A DNA stretch of 64,000 nt from Arcuatula senhousia (taxonomy: Eukaryota; Mollusca; Bivalvia; Mytilida; Mytilidae), in assembly GCA_963971305.1 (NCBI GenBank), contig OZ020308.1:32517275-32581274 (forward strand), read 5' to 3'. Positions 1 to 11,800 of the stretch are shown here, one piece after another. The notes beneath the pieces were generated by a model. That model was not told the DNA's origin. It searched no databases and saw only the letters and a program-made list of their open reading frames with translations. The position numbers and the translations under genes were made by a program. Within the stretch, counting starts at the first letter, position 1. The number at the start of each line of letters is the position of its first letter.

Positions 1-7
1 TAGAATA

Positions 8-645
8 GTGGCTAACACCGATTCCTACGAAGAACGACTCAACTTTTTGTTACAGTTTACGATCGGTGAACCGCACAGAATAGCGATGGGATTTTCACAT
101 TTAGATGCTAGTGTTGGCTATGATATGACATTTCGAGAATTTGAGGAACGTTACGGCGATCCAGACGTTATAGCGCATTCATATGTGAAACGAGCGATGG
201 ATTGGCCGCAAATAAAACCGGAAAATGTTAAAAGTTTGGACGAATATGCAATTTTTCTTCAAGAGTGTTTATATGCCGTTAATTGTGTTGAAGCTGCAAA
301 GGTACTTGAATATTCAGAAAACTTGAAACATCTTGTTATGAAATTGCCGTACAGCTTGAAAAGTGGCGAAACATCGTGTACGAGACGAAAACTGCTAGGA
401 ATACTGTAAAGTTTGAGACACTCGTGAACTTTGTAAAACGAGAGGCTAAAAAGGCAAATGATCCAGTTTACGGACGAGAAGTACTAAGTGCATCATCGGC
501 TAAGAAACAAGACTCAAAAGCTACATCATCAGGCGCTTCAAGGAAGTCATTCGCGACAACGTCAAGTGAGACAGGAAAGGTCAGTCCAAGTACTGAAACC
601 ACAGGAATCGAGAATGCTGCGACTTATACAAATATACGTTATTGA
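8..645 (+). pseudogene. BEL/Pao gag, C-terminal part, frame-broken
   Basis: This is the end of a Gag polyprotein that would form the particle around the element RNA. The first part (8-409) has the look of the DUF1759-type region of BEL Gag, with an FEERYGDP segment about 40 residues in. The sequence then continues in another frame from 376, over a Lys/Ser/Thr-rich linker that ends at a TGA at 643-645, just before the zinc-knuckle region. The frame change in 376-409 and the stop are probably inactivating mutations of a single gag-pol frame. The real start codon is upstream of the window. Confidence 0.75.
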
Positions 646-657
646 GATGTGGAATAA

Positions 658-3600
658 GTGTACGCGACACAGAACGCTTTCTCAACACCATGTTTATTTT
701 GTGAAGGATCGAGTCATTCTTTGAGCAAGTGCACCAAATTAATGGAAAAAAGCTTGAAAGACAGATATGCTTTTCTGAAGTCGAAAGGACTTTGCTTTGC
801 GTGCTTAAAGTACGGTCACACGAAATCATTCTGCCGATCGAAACTCACATGTTTGAAGTGTAGTAAAGGACACCCGTATATTCTACATGTAGATCCACGC
901 GTACAGAACAGCGATACCGGGAATAGTAGCGCCACAAGTGATCATTCTCTGAAAACCGCAACTAACTCTTCCACGTGTATGAGGGCTGGTAATACGTTGG
1001 TACAAGCACTGCCGATCTTGCCAGTTCGTGTAAAACACATTGACAGCGACAAATATGTTGAAACTTATGCGTTTCTAGATTGCGGTAGTAATGCTACTTT
1101 CTGTTCTGAAGAGATAATGCATCAATTAAATCTAAGAGGTAAAACAACTAAACTTAACTTGACGACAATGGGTCATCAGGACGTTAGAGAGAGTACACTG
1201 TTTCGCGGATTAGAAGTCAGTGATCTTAACGGTGAAAATTCAATAGAGCTTCCTCCGGTGTATTTACAGGAAACATTACCAGTGTCAGAAAAAGATATTG
1301 CGTCCGTAGAATCTGTAGAAAAGTTATCATACTTGCGAGACGTCAACTTACAACGAATCGGAAACCATCACGTAGGTCTTTTGATAGGAATTAACGTGCC
1401 GCGGGCTATGGAACCCTGGAACGTCATTCCGAGTGTTGATAATGGTCCATTTGCCGTAGAAACGTTACTAGGTTGGGTAATCAACGGCCCAATTAGCACG
1501 ACTTGTGACGACGAAACCGAAGTACTTGCTAGAACGTGTAACCGAATTAAAGTTTCGCCTTTTGTGTCGTTGGACGAGCAAATCAAAAATCATTACAACC
1601 ATGATTTTAATGAGCGGATTATAGATGATGTGGAATCACCGTCAAGAGAGGACAAACAATTTCTAGGACTTTTATCGGAGTCAATTCATTTGCAAGATGG
1701 ACATTATATCATTAGCCTTCCGTTTAAGTCGAAGGATAACATAATGCCGAATAATAGAGCTCAGGCAAAGCAGAGATTAGTGTTACTCGGTAAGCGGTTT
1801 GAAAATGACAATAGCTTTCGAGAAGATTACGGAAAGTTTATGGATAAATTGATAAGTGTCGGTCACGCACAGAAAGTACCGGAATCCGAACTTTCTAGGG
1901 ACGACGGTCACGTTTGGTACTTGCCGCATCACGGGGTATACCACCCTAAGAAGAAAAAACTTCGAGTAGTGTTCGATTGTGCCGCAAAGTTCAAAGGCGC
2001 CTCACTCAATGAGCGTTTATTACAAGGTCCGAATCTTACCAGCTCACTGGTCGGAACATTACTGAGATTTAGACAAGATGAGATGGCCGTAATGGGAGAC
2101 ATAGACAGCATGTTCCATCAAGTGCGCTTACCGAAATGCGACTCAAATTATCTGAGATTTCTCTGGTGGGAAAACGGAGACACGTCTAAGGAACCGATCG
2201 AATATTGGATGACCGTTCATATATTTGGCGCCACGTCTTCTCCAAGTTGTGTCAACTTTGCGTTGAGGAGGACAGCGGAGGATGGTATAGGTCATTTCGG
2301 TCAAAGCGTTATTGACACGGTTTTGAACAATTTCTATGTTGATGACTGTTTGAAATCCGTTAAAACCGTCGATGAGGGCATAGCGTTAGTGAAAGATTTG
2401 CGATCCCTTTTGCAAAGAGGAGGTTTCAACATCGCTAAATGGATTAGCAACAGCCGTGAAGTTGTGCGTTCCATTCCGTTATCCGATAGATCGAAGGAGA
2501 TAATGGACATGGATCTCGATCATCAGGATCTTCCAATCGACCGAGCTCTCGGTGTAAGCTGGTGCGTCGAAATGGACAAATTTGTGTTCAAGGTCTCAGT
2601 AAGCGAGCGTCCGAAAACCCGTAGAGGAATTCTTTCCATGTTGAGTAGTGTTTACGATCCTCTTGGATTTCTAGCGCCTTTTATGCTCCGTGCTAAGTTG
2701 ATACTACAGGAACTTTGCAAATTAAATCTTGAATGGGACGACGCTATTCCTACGGAGCTAGAAGCTAAATGGTCAGCATGGTTTCATGACTTGAAATTGT
2801 TATCTGAATTCAGTATTGATAGATGTTTAAAGGTTAGTGAATTCCAAGATGTGCGTTGCGCTGAATTACATCATTTTTCAGACGCCAGTGAAATAGGTTA
2901 TGGAACCGTCTCGTATTTGCGACTTGAAAATCAGTATGGAGATGTTAATTGTTCCTTTTTGATTGGAAAGTCACGTGTTTGTCCGTTAAAACAAACAACT
3001 ATCCCAAGACTCGAGCTCACAGCCGCAACCGTTGCTGTTAGAACTAACAGACTGCTACTCAACGAGTTAGAGATACCGATTCAACGATCGATTTTTTGGA
3101 CCGATAGCATGTCAGTCTTAAGGTACATTTGGAATACTTCGGCTCGATTTAAAACATTTGTGGCAAATCGACTTGCGGTAATTCATGAAGGGTCAGAAAC
3201 AGAAAACTGGAGGTACATAAATACGAAACTCAATCCCGCAGATCATGCGTCTAGAGGTATATCGACGATCGACACACTTGAAAAGGAGTGGATACGAGCA
3301 CCCGAGTTCTTATGGCAAAGTGAGGATTCGTGGCCGCAACTGCCGTCAGACAATTTCAAGCATGTATCGAAAAGCGATCCCGAAGTTAAACAGATAGTTT
3401 CTACAGCACATGTTAGTGAAGTAGGCGAAAACAACGATGCGAGTTCGATTATAATGAAAGTGATTGAGTATCATTCGTCATGGATAAAACTTAAACGGAA
3501 CGTCGCTTGGCTTTTGAAAGTGCGGGAAATGTTACGTCATCGTGTCCGTCAAAGGAAGCAAAACTACACAAAAGATTCAGCTAAAACAACTAGTGAAAGC

Positions 3601-4614
3601 CACCGTGAAACTAAGCTCTCAATTCAAGATTTAGAAAGCGCTGAAAAATCGATCATAGTTTTCATTCAAAAGTGTGAATTTCAAGATGAAATAAATTCTT
3701 TGTTGGAGCAAAAGGTGCTAAAGACAAGTAGTAGTATTAGAAAACTGGATCCGATCATAGATGAAGGGTTGATTCGTGTTGGTGGTCGCCTTGTTGAATC
3801 GAAAATGCCGGAAGAAAGTAAACATCCTCTGATAGTTCCGAAAACGAGTCATGTAGCTACTCTTATTCTTCGACATATTCATTTGGAATTTCTTCATTGC
3901 GGACGGAATCAGATGCTATCACGTCTCCGAGAGAAATATTGGATACCCAACGCACCGTCATTAATTCGAAGTCTAATTTCTAAGTGTGTCACGTGTAGAC
4001 GTGTAAGTAAACCATTATCACAACAGAAAATGTCAAACTTACCTGAAGATCGCGTAAGACCCGATGAACCGCCATTCACAGTTGTGGGCGTAGACTACTT
4101 TGGACCGTTCGAGGTTAAGCAAAGACGATCACGAATAAAGCGTTATGGTGTGATTTTCACGTGCATGGCAAGTCGCGCAGTACATCTAGAAGTAGCAGCA
4201 TCGTTGGACACAGATTCATTTATAAACGTTCTACGGAGATTCATTGCTAGACGTGGTCAGGTTAAGAAGATTCGATCCGATAACGGTACCAACTTTGTCG
4301 GTGCAGAACGAGAGCTCAAGCGAGCGCTGGATGAATGGAACGTTAACCAGATTGAACAATGTATGTTGAGTAAAGGTATCGAATGGCAGTTCAACCCCCC
4401 TTACGGTTCTCATTTCGGAGGCATTTGGGAAAGGTTGATTAGGAGCATCCGAAAAGCGATGAACAGTGTTCTTCGTGAACAAGTACTTGATGACGATGGA
4501 CTACAAACATTAATGTGCGAAATCGAATCAACACTCAATGATCGGCCTATAACGATGAATACTGATAATCCGAATGACATTGAGGCTCTTCACCAAACCA
4601 TATCCTTCTTTTGA
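658..4614 (+). CDS. BEL/Pao Pol polyprotein (protease, RT, RNase H, integrase)
   Basis: This frame encodes 1318 residues. In order it has Cys/His knuckles (about residues 46-78, CFACLKYGH then CLKCSKGHPYILH), an aspartic protease with DCGSNAT at 141-147, an RT with YVDD near 560, RNase H (HHFSDASEIGYG, around 740), an integrase zinc-binding region (about 1075-1115) and the DDE core (Asp in VGVDYFGP near 1146, Asp in RSDNGTNF near 1206, Glu in GGIWERL near 1258). All the catalytic residues I can see are present. The first codon used here is GTG; the frame is open from 646, so it is really the continuation of gag. The frame is lost near 4590, apparently by one missing base, and ends at TGA 4612-4614. 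Confidence 0.9.
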   Translation: MYATQNAFSTPCLFCEGSSHSLSKCTKLMEKSLKDRYAFLKSKGLCFACLKYGHTKSFCRSKLTCLKCSKGHPYILHVDPRVQNSDTGNSSATSDHSLKTATNSSTCMRAGNTLVQALPILPVRVKHIDSDKYVETYAFLDCGSNATFCSEEIMHQLNLRGKTTKLNLTTMGHQDVRESTLFRGLEVSDLNGENSIELPPVYLQETLPVSEKDIASVESVEKLSYLRDVNLQRIGNHHVGLLIGINVPRAMEPWNVIPSVDNGPFAVETLLGWVINGPISTTCDDETEVLARTCNRIKVSPFVSLDEQIKNHYNHDFNERIIDDVESPSREDKQFLGLLSESIHLQDGHYIISLPFKSKDNIMPNNRAQAKQRLVLLGKRFENDNSFREDYGKFMDKLISVGHAQKVPESELSRDDGHVWYLPHHGVYHPKKKKLRVVFDCAAKFKGASLNERLLQGPNLTSSLVGTLLRFRQDEMAVMGDIDSMFHQVRLPKCDSNYLRFLWWENGDTSKEPIEYWMTVHIFGATSSPSCVNFALRRTAEDGIGHFGQSVIDTVLNNFYVDDCLKSVKTVDEGIALVKDLRSLLQRGGFNIAKWISNSREVVRSIPLSDRSKEIMDMDLDHQDLPIDRALGVSWCVEMDKFVFKVSVSERPKTRRGILSMLSSVYDPLGFLAPFMLRAKLILQELCKLNLEWDDAIPTELEAKWSAWFHDLKLLSEFSIDRCLKVSEFQDVRCAELHHFSDASEIGYGTVSYLRLENQYGDVNCSFLIGKSRVCPLKQTTIPRLELTAATVAVRTNRLLLNELEIPIQRSIFWTDSMSVLRYIWNTSARFKTFVANRLAVIHEGSETENWRYINTKLNPADHASRGISTIDTLEKEWIRAPEFLWQSEDSWPQLPSDNFKHVSKSDPEVKQIVSTAHVSEVGENNDASSIIMKVIEYHSSWIKLKRNVAWLLKVREMLRHRVRQRKQNYTKDSAKTTSESHRETKLSIQDLESAEKSIIVFIQKCEFQDEINSLLEQKVLKTSSSIRKLDPIIDEGLIRVGGRLVESKMPEESKHPLIVPKTSHVATLILRHIHLEFLHCGRNQMLSRLREKYWIPNAPSLIRSLISKCVTCRRVSKPLSQQKMSNLPEDRVRPDEPPFTVVGVDYFGPFEVKQRRSRIKRYGVIFTCMASRAVHLEVAASLDTDSFINVLRRFIARRGQVKKIRSDNGTNFVGAERELKRALDEWNVNQIEQCMLSKGIEWQFNPPYGSHFGGIWERLIRSIRKAMNSVLREQVLDDDGLQTLMCEIESTLNDRPITMNTDNPNDIEALHQTISFF

Positions 4615-4970
4615 AGCGAAAGCCGTGCTTACCTTCTGGACTTTTCGTGAAGACTGACAATTATTGCCGTCGTCGTTGGAGGCAAATTCAATACATGTCT
4701 GATTTGTTTTGGAGTCGTTGGATGAAAGAATACCTACCAATTCTACAGGAAAGACAGAAATGGAACAGAGAACGACGTAATCTTATGGTAGGAGATGTTG
4801 TCATCGTGGCAGACTCGAACGCACCCAGAAACTCTTGGCCAGTTGGTATTGTGCTTGAGACTTTTCCAGATAAAAACGGACTCGTGCGTCAAGTGAAGAT
4901 TAAAGTAGGCTCTAACACTCTTACCCGCCCAGTAGACAAACTCTGTACAATTTTAGAACATGATGTCTAA
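4611..4970 (+). CDS. BEL/Pao integrase C-terminal tail (DUF5641-like), shifted frame
   Basis: The 119 residues continue the integrase after the frame change near 4590. The pattern of SRWMKEYLPILQERQKWNRERR followed by a beta-barrel-like stretch (GDVVIVAD, NSWPVGIVLE, RQVKIKVG) and a LTRPVDKLC ending is typical of the tail that follows the DDE core in BEL/Pao elements and probably binds DNA. It has no start of its own. It is not a separate gene but the displaced end of the preceding Pol frame. Confidence 0.8.
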   Translation: MKRKPCLPSGLFVKTDNYCRRRWRQIQYMSDLFWSRWMKEYLPILQERQKWNRERRNLMVGDVVIVADSNAPRNSWPVGIVLETFPDKNGLVRQVKIKVGSNTLTRPVDKLCTILEHDV

Positions 4971-5176
4971 CTATGTCTTATAGAATATTTTCGTACTGAT
5001 TAGACTTTTGATATCTTTGAGAGAGATAAACGTTGTTGGTTATTATGAAGGTTTTTGTACTTGTTACATTTTTGTGTAGGGAACACATATTGTTATTTTT
5101 TCTTCAGTTTCTATTTTTTTTATTTGTCATTATTTTTGTAATTGTTTTGCTTTGCTCCACAATTAGAGGGCTGGTG

Positions 5177-5911
5177 TGTTATGCCCAAAACTTGTCATCA
5201 ATGTAAATGTTAACAATTATTTTTTGACGATTCTCACTTGGTACATTGTGAAAATTAGAGAGATCCGAATGGTTATTTTGATGTAAACACGTAAATTTTG
5301 CTCTGTGAATTTGGTGGAAATATTTCTAAATTGGTGAGTGTTTTGTTTTATAAAGATTATTTTAATTATAATTAAGCATTAATTTATTAAGTTTATCTAT
5401 GCTTTTATATTGTTTATACACGTTCTATATAATAAATTTGTAGTTTAAAATTACAAGCCAGTCGATCTATTTATAGTACATTATTACCGGTGTGTTTGAA
5501 TTTTATCTTAATCTCACTGTATTTTGACTGCGAATCGATATATTTGTATTTTTATAAAAGAATTTCTGAAACTTATACTTGAAACAATAGAACTAAAACA
5601 TACATACATGTACACATCTTAATCATTATTTTTGGTTTATGAATATGTTTATTTGGTCTTCTATTACTGTAATTGATATGATTTTTTATGATTTTGATAA
5701 TTTTTGAGTTTCATTGTACTTAGTATTTTTTCTTTTTATCTTTTAAATAAATCGTAATTCGTTTATCTTTCTACGTATATATTCAAAGGATCTTCTCTGT
5801 GTTGTATGAAACAATGATGTTTTTCTATGATATAATTACTAGACTCTCTGGAATAAACGATTCAAACTACGCATTTACTTCATTTTCCACCACCATTTCC
5901 TAGGCATCACA
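5177..5911 (+). repeat. Inferred 3' LTR of the BEL/Pao element
   Basis: The segment starts TGTTATGCC (5177) and ends GGCATCACA (5911), which form a nearly perfect short inverted repeat with TG...CA ends, as LTRs do. It follows the integrase end by about 200 bases and a GAGGG-containing tract. AATAAA signals lie at 5431 and 5852, the latter about 55 bases before the end. Length is 735 bp. The partner LTR is outside the window, so the borders cannot be confirmed by identity. Confidence 0.6.
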
Positions 5912-6270
5912 TTGATCGTCTGTCCGTCCATCTGGTACAATATCTTGGCTTCTACCGAAGGGATTGATTTCAAATTTGGTAGACAGCTTTAGCATGACAG
6001 GATCGTACAATCTTAGTTTCTATGTCAGTATGTGATCAATTCCGGTTCTCAGAGCTGACTTGTTCTTTTTTAAGGGTCAAAATAGAATAAAAAGATTCGT
6101 AACAGATTTCTCAGCTTCCAATGAAGGGATTGATTTTTAATTTGGTACTAAGCTTAAGCATGATAAAATGTACCGTGCCTCGCCTTTCCAGGTCAGTTGG
6201 TCATCTTCATGTTTTCTAATGTTCGAGTGGGGGTAGGATTAGCACGACTTAGTGCAACCCCTTGTTTATG
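5912..6270 (+). repeat. Dispersed GTCCGTCC-type repeat, two diverged units
   Basis: Two related units of about 170-190 bp follow each other, each with a core resembling GAAGGGATTGATTT then AATTTGGTA near 5957 and 6122. The first opens with GTCTGTCCGTCCATCTGGTA. A tail near 6223-6270 (GAGTGGGGGTAGG...) closes it. This type of tandem-like sequence is common in bivalve intergenic DNA. No coding potential is seen. Confidence 0.5.
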
Positions 6271-7142
6271 AAAATGGGTCCTAAAATAATGCCTTTGTAA
6301 ATGCAATCATGTCCAATCATCAGCTGCATGTGTTCAGAGCGACTATCAACATTGGGCAACGGACAGGGTTCAACAATTACATGTTGTGTTCAAATTTGAA
6401 GTACTGCTGGTGTAAGAATTAAGTCATCATTAAAATTTATTAGAAATTGTGTTGGTAAACACGGTACAATTTAAAATATGTAGTGAGTTTTTTTTCGTAT
6501 AAAAATCCCTCAGGTAATGCGATTTGGAAGCTCAGAATTAGTTGCCTAGGCTGTTCCGGAAATTGTAACAGGTAAATTTTTGTACATGCATTTCTGATTA
6601 AAATTATTGAATTATAAAAACTAACAAAAAATAGAAAATGAAAATAAATAAAGAAACATGTTGCTGTCATATCATAATGCTGTTGGCAAAGTTTTTTATT
6701 CAGATCTATATGAAACCAGTAGCACTCATACTTTTTTGCCTTATATATTTGTATACCAATGCACTTTAAATAGCAGTCCTGCTTTTTAATTCACAAGATA
6801 TACAAGATGCTACAACCACAGCATATTGAACTCTGCAAATTTTCAGAGCATTGATACCGGTATGACTTTTCATCCGTTCAAGAGTTTTTTTTTGAAAAAG
6901 ATAGCAAACCATGGCTGTATTTAGGGTAAATAATTTGACATTGATCTTAACTTAGATAAACTAGGTTGGAAAAGTACATGCATATCAATATGAAGTGTGG
7001 TGTTGAAAGGGAAAACACATTTCAGCTTATTTTAAGCTGTAGAACAGCAACCTAACCCTAGCAGTGCTGTGCACTTTGATTCAGATTTGATATTGATTTA
7101 TTGTTTTCTTATTCTATTGTAGGTGAAGCTTGTATTATTTTT
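6271..7142. other. No recognised gene
   Basis: The stretch is AT-rich with scattered stops in all frames. I see no conserved motif, splice-bounded exon or terminal repeats. Confidence 0.5.
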
Positions 7143-8457
7143 AGCTCACCTGGACCGAAGGTTTTTTTTTCAAACGTTAACACCATAAGTCCGATTGCAA
7201 CCAAACTTGGTATAGTTGTTTAGTGGCATTATGTGTACAAAACTAGCGTTCGGATTTTTGATTCGTAAAAAAACATGGCCGCCATGGCTAAAAATAGAAC
7301 ATAGGGGTCAAATTACAGTTTTTTGCAAATAACTCAAAAACGGTAACAGATATCAAAATTCTGGCATAGGTTAAAAGTGATCAGCACCTCAAGATCTACC
7401 TGCCCAGAAATTTGCAAGAAGATCCAACAACCAATGAAGGAGTTATTGCCCTTTTTCTGGATTTTTTCAAAATTTTGCACTAATTTAACCCTATATCTTG
7501 AAAACTGAATTTCAAAGATTAACTTGTCTGACACCATACATCCAACTTCAACCAAACTTGGCACAGTTGTTTAATAGCATTAATGCTACAATTCTGTCGT
7601 TGGGATTTTTGATTCGTCAAAAAATATGGCCTCCATGGCTTAAAACAGAACATAGGGGTCAAATTAATTTTTTTTGCAAATAACTCAAAAACGGTAAAAG
7701 ATATCAAAATTCTGATTGGAGACAAAAGTGATCAGCATCTCAAGATCTACCTGCTCTGAAATGTTCAAGAAGATCCAACAAATGACATAGGAGTTATTGC
7801 CCTTTTTCTGGATTTTTTCAAATTTTTTCACTTATTTAGCCCTATATCTTGAAAACTATACAAGATATTTCAAAAATTCAAATTGCATATGATTGAGCAC
7901 ATCAAGATCTATAATTCATGTAATTAGGTCAAAGCTGTAGAACCATTTCTTTTAGGAGTTATGGCCCTTAAAGCATCAATATTTACCATTGTTCATTACT
8001 TTTCCCCCGACTTGTCTGAAACGGTAAGACCAACTGCATCTTAACATGGCACACTGTTTGATATCTTATATGGTACAACTCTATCGTTCAGATTTTTGAT
8101 TTGTAAAAAAAAACATGGCCACCATGGCTAAAAATAGAACATAGGGGCAAATTTCATTTTTTTTTGCTAATAACTCAAAACTGGTTTCAGATATCAAAAT
8201 TGTGCAAGAATCAAAAGTGATCAGCATATTAAGATCTACCTGTCCTGAAATTTCAGAAAAGATCTGACTGCTGATGTGGGAGTTATTGTTCTTTTTCCTA
8301 ATTTTTGCCAAATTTGCACTTATTAAGCCCAATATCTTGAAAACTAACCAAGATATTTCATAAATTTGAATCGCATATGGTGAAGCACAATAATATCTAC
8401 AAATATATGGATCTGTGTAGTTCAGGTGAGCGATTCAGGCTCTTGGGAGCCTCTTGT
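7143..8457 (+). repeat. AGCTCACCTG/GGGAGCCTCTTG family repeat, copy 1
   Basis: It begins AGCTCACCTGGACCGAAGG and ends with a CAGGTGAGCGATTCAGG segment, a short hairpin (AGGCTC/GGGAGCCT type) and CTCTTGTTT. Inside are three diverged units of about 350-490 bp, recognisable by AAACTTGG or its variants, an ATGGCC(G)CCATGGCT block and a GGAGTTATTGCCCTTTTTCTGG block. There is no coding frame of interest. The same two ends recur at 12034-14016 and 15289-16490, and the 3' end at about 24420 and 48924. Confidence 0.75.
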
Positions 8458-8827
8458 TTTTTTTGTATTTTTCTCCTTCTAAGAGTTCATTTCTATTTAT
8501 TTCTTATGTAGATTGTTTCCTTTTCTTGTAGGGATTTTGGCTTTTATTTTTTTTCTATCTTTACAGATTATTTTTTGTTCTTTAATCTAATAAAAGATAT
8601 ATGCTGGGCCATTGGTGGTTGTCATTTTTTTTGTGGCCGATGTTTAGTAGCAGATCAATTAATTTAATAGAGAATTTAGAGATCAAAATTTTAAGTTTAT
8701 AACCACCACAAATAAATGAATTTAATAATGTGATAACATCAAAACTGAAAAAAAAAAGAAAAAAGTTACTTAATTAAACCAATTCACAAAAATCTATCTA
8801 AAATTGTGTAATCATTAAATTCTAAGT
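8458..8827. other. No gene; 3' flank of the Harbinger gene
   Basis: AT-rich sequence between the preceding repeat and the stop codon of the minus-strand transposase-like gene. It would hold the 3' untranslated region and, if the gene belongs to a transposon, its left end. I found no clear inverted repeat here matching the repeats at 14622-14785. Confidence 0.4.
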
Positions 8828-11800
8828 TTAAAATCGGTTGATCAGCTCCCTTCTGACAGCACTGCCTTCACTATTTGGATCAACATCAACAGTGTGGTTG
8901 TTGTTTACAAGTTGAATGTTCTCCAGTCCCTCTGGCAAAGGGAGACCATCCTTGATGGCTTTGTTGTGCAAGCGGAAGCATGCCCCAATCATCTTGACTC
9001 CTCTGCATGGAACAAACTGCAGGCTTCCACCGGTCTTGTGAAGGCATCTGAAAAAAATGAAATGTTACAAAATTGGAATAGCAAAAAGTATAAGAAACTG
9101 TAAAGAATATAAATCAAAGTGAAGATTTGTTTGTCTGTTTGTCTACCCTTAATCAGGTTTACCTTAGGTTGAAGTTACTTTTCTTGTTGGTAACCGGTTC
9201 TTTCTACTTCCTTTCTGGGGCTTGCATATCATGGAGCACATGGGTCCATTTAATTAACACATCAAATTATTTTACAAGGGTTATTGATTCTCACCTAAAT
9301 CTTGCTTTCATAACACCAAATGACCTCTCTATGGTGTTTCTAGTAGTGATGTGGGCTCTGTTATAGTTGGCCTCATTCTGATTGGCTGTGTTCAACAAAG
9401 GTGTCATTAGCCATCTCTTGATGGGATACCCTGAGTCTCCAAGAAGCCATCCACGCTGTGTTTCCATCAAACCAGCAAGGTTTGAATGATGCAAGATAAA
9501 TGCATCATGTGTTGCACCAGGCCATTTCACCACAATGTTTGTAAACCTAAAAAAATCCATCGGTAAATACTCTTGACCGAATACAAAATATTAGAAAATA
9601 TGTAAAAAGTTTAATTGTTTTTGGTATAAGTGGGCTTGCATCTTTATTGATGTAAACAATTTCTAGCTTTGAATTTACATGTACCTGAGATATGGACCTT
9701 AACAAATGTCATCCATGCTTATAATATAGGTATAGTGATTCAAGACACCTTTAGTATTCGAGTTAGGGACCTTAATCAAGAACTAAAACAAAGTGGTTCT
9801 GGTGGACGGACGAGGGCAAAACATTTTGTCCAATCCAAATACGTGGTGGGGCCATAAAATCATTTATCATCTTGTGAGCGTAACCCCTATAAAACTACTG
9901 AACAGAATCCAACGAAACTTGGTATGTAGGAAGGACACTATATATATGTAGTTGTGCAAATTACCAGCCTGGGGACATTTTGTTTTTTATTGTTTGCGTT
10001 GCGGATGTTTGAACTTATAACTTTGGGAAAGGGGACGGCATCGTTTTATGAAGGCAATTTACATAGTGTTTACTATTTTCAATCTTAGCCAGATTTATTG
10101 TCTTGACCTTGTTTGTAGTTTTGAGTTCAGCGGTTTTAAAACAAGTACATGTGTCATCTTAAAATGATATGCAAGCTGTGTTTTTTAAGCACGATTCATG
10201 AATGTTACTAGCCAAGAGGTTGTTAAATGTTATATGTGTACCTTAAATCAGCAGTACACACAGCCTGTACATTTATAGCATGAAACTGTTTCCGGCAAAC
10301 ATAGTTCGGCTCATCATCTCCGGACATGCCCATTATTGGAATAAGGGTGCCATCAATGGCACCTAAAACATTTGGAAAACCAGCAATCTGGTAAAATCTA
10401 TTTTTGATCTCCATCTGTTCTGCAGGTAACGTGGGGAATCTGATATCCATCCAGGAGCAAATTGCATCACACACAGGATGGATTACTCTAGAAGCAGATG
10501 CAATGGATATACCATGTACATCTGCAACCTCAGAAAGGTAATCTCCTTTGGCAAGAATTTTCAACGTTGTCATGACCTAAAATTAAAGTACCAAACTTAA
10601 CATTGTCTATTTAAAGGATTGTAAATATGGGGCTATTTTTATGCCCAATTTACGAAAGTAAAAGTAATATATGTCCGTCTCATCGGGTCTACCTTCATGT
10701 TGAAGTTACTTTACCATGAAGGAAATATAGCTTCTTACATAGTTTTAAGTGAATTATCAGATTTCTTAATCAAGATAGTTAAATGATGGAATTTTAAGCT
10801 CGAGACTCTGTCGAGAGCTTAAAATTTTGTCATTTAACTATCAAGATTGAGAAATCTGATAATCCACGAGAAATGCATGTAAAATTGACCAATCAATTTA
10901 CGAGAACTTAAAATTCTCTAGAGAGAAGAAATATTTTGTTCACAACTGGCTTGGAAGTAGTTAAATCGGATGAAAATTAGAGAAGGACGGTATCACCATG
11001 AGGGTAGAATTAATACACCAGGGTATGAGCAAAATAAAAAAATCAACATAGAATTGCCCATGTCTCATCGATTGTATTGTTTGTTGATCAGAGAAAAGGG
11101 GTTTTATTAACGTTTTCCTACAAGTTGAAGTAACGTTACCATGAAGGAAATACGGTATCATCATGAAACTGTGTAATATATGCTTCAGGTTATGAATGAA
11201 TTTTTTTTTCATGAAATCGTACTTGCCTCATCAAATTAATCGTCTGGTAGTTTTGGAAAAAAAATGTTGCAAGTCTATTGGACATATTCATGTTGTTCAC
11301 TGCCTTTGTGTAAAATCTTGCGTACGCAATGGACGGTTTCCAGAGCATAACATAGAATTTCATGACACTTACTAGATAATGTTATGATGTAGGGAAGATA
11401 CTTTTTGCTTCTTCAGTATTTAAAAAAGTTATACTTCGTGCAGTGACGATCTACATTTATAATGTGATGCCCATTTTTTAATTGGTATTCTTCCCACCCG
11501 CGATAATTTTTACTGGCGATTTTATTTTGTTTCCTGGAATAAAAGCATTTTATTTTAGCCTACCGGCTTGACAAATACCATTTTCTATGCATTCGTCGCC
11601 TGTCATCCGTGTTGCGAAATAAAGCATTGCTTAAGTATTCAGCTCTAAGAGATCTCGTATCCCGCTTTGCAAAATAAAAAGTTGCTCCCCCAAAAAATAA
11701 ATCAGACACAGGGAACGTGCAAACCCACTTGTAAACACGTGTTTTATTGTGCACCCTCGATCTTTCTACTCGCCCTTTTATATGTGCCTGTTAGAGGCTG

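Larger units (their letters stand above)
1..5911 (+). mobile_element. BEL/Pao LTR retrotransposon, 5' end outside window
   Basis: The segment carries, in order, a gag end, zinc knuckles, an aspartic protease, reverse transcriptase, RNase H, integrase and an integrase C-terminal tail, followed by an inferred 3' LTR. The YVDD reverse transcriptase box, the DCGSNAT protease motif and the domain order identify the BEL/Pao superfamily. The 5' LTR and the gag start lie before base 1. The coding part is interrupted by a frame change in gag (376-409), one stop (643-645) and a frame change near 4590, so this copy looks dead but young. I see no internal insertion. Confidence 0.9.
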
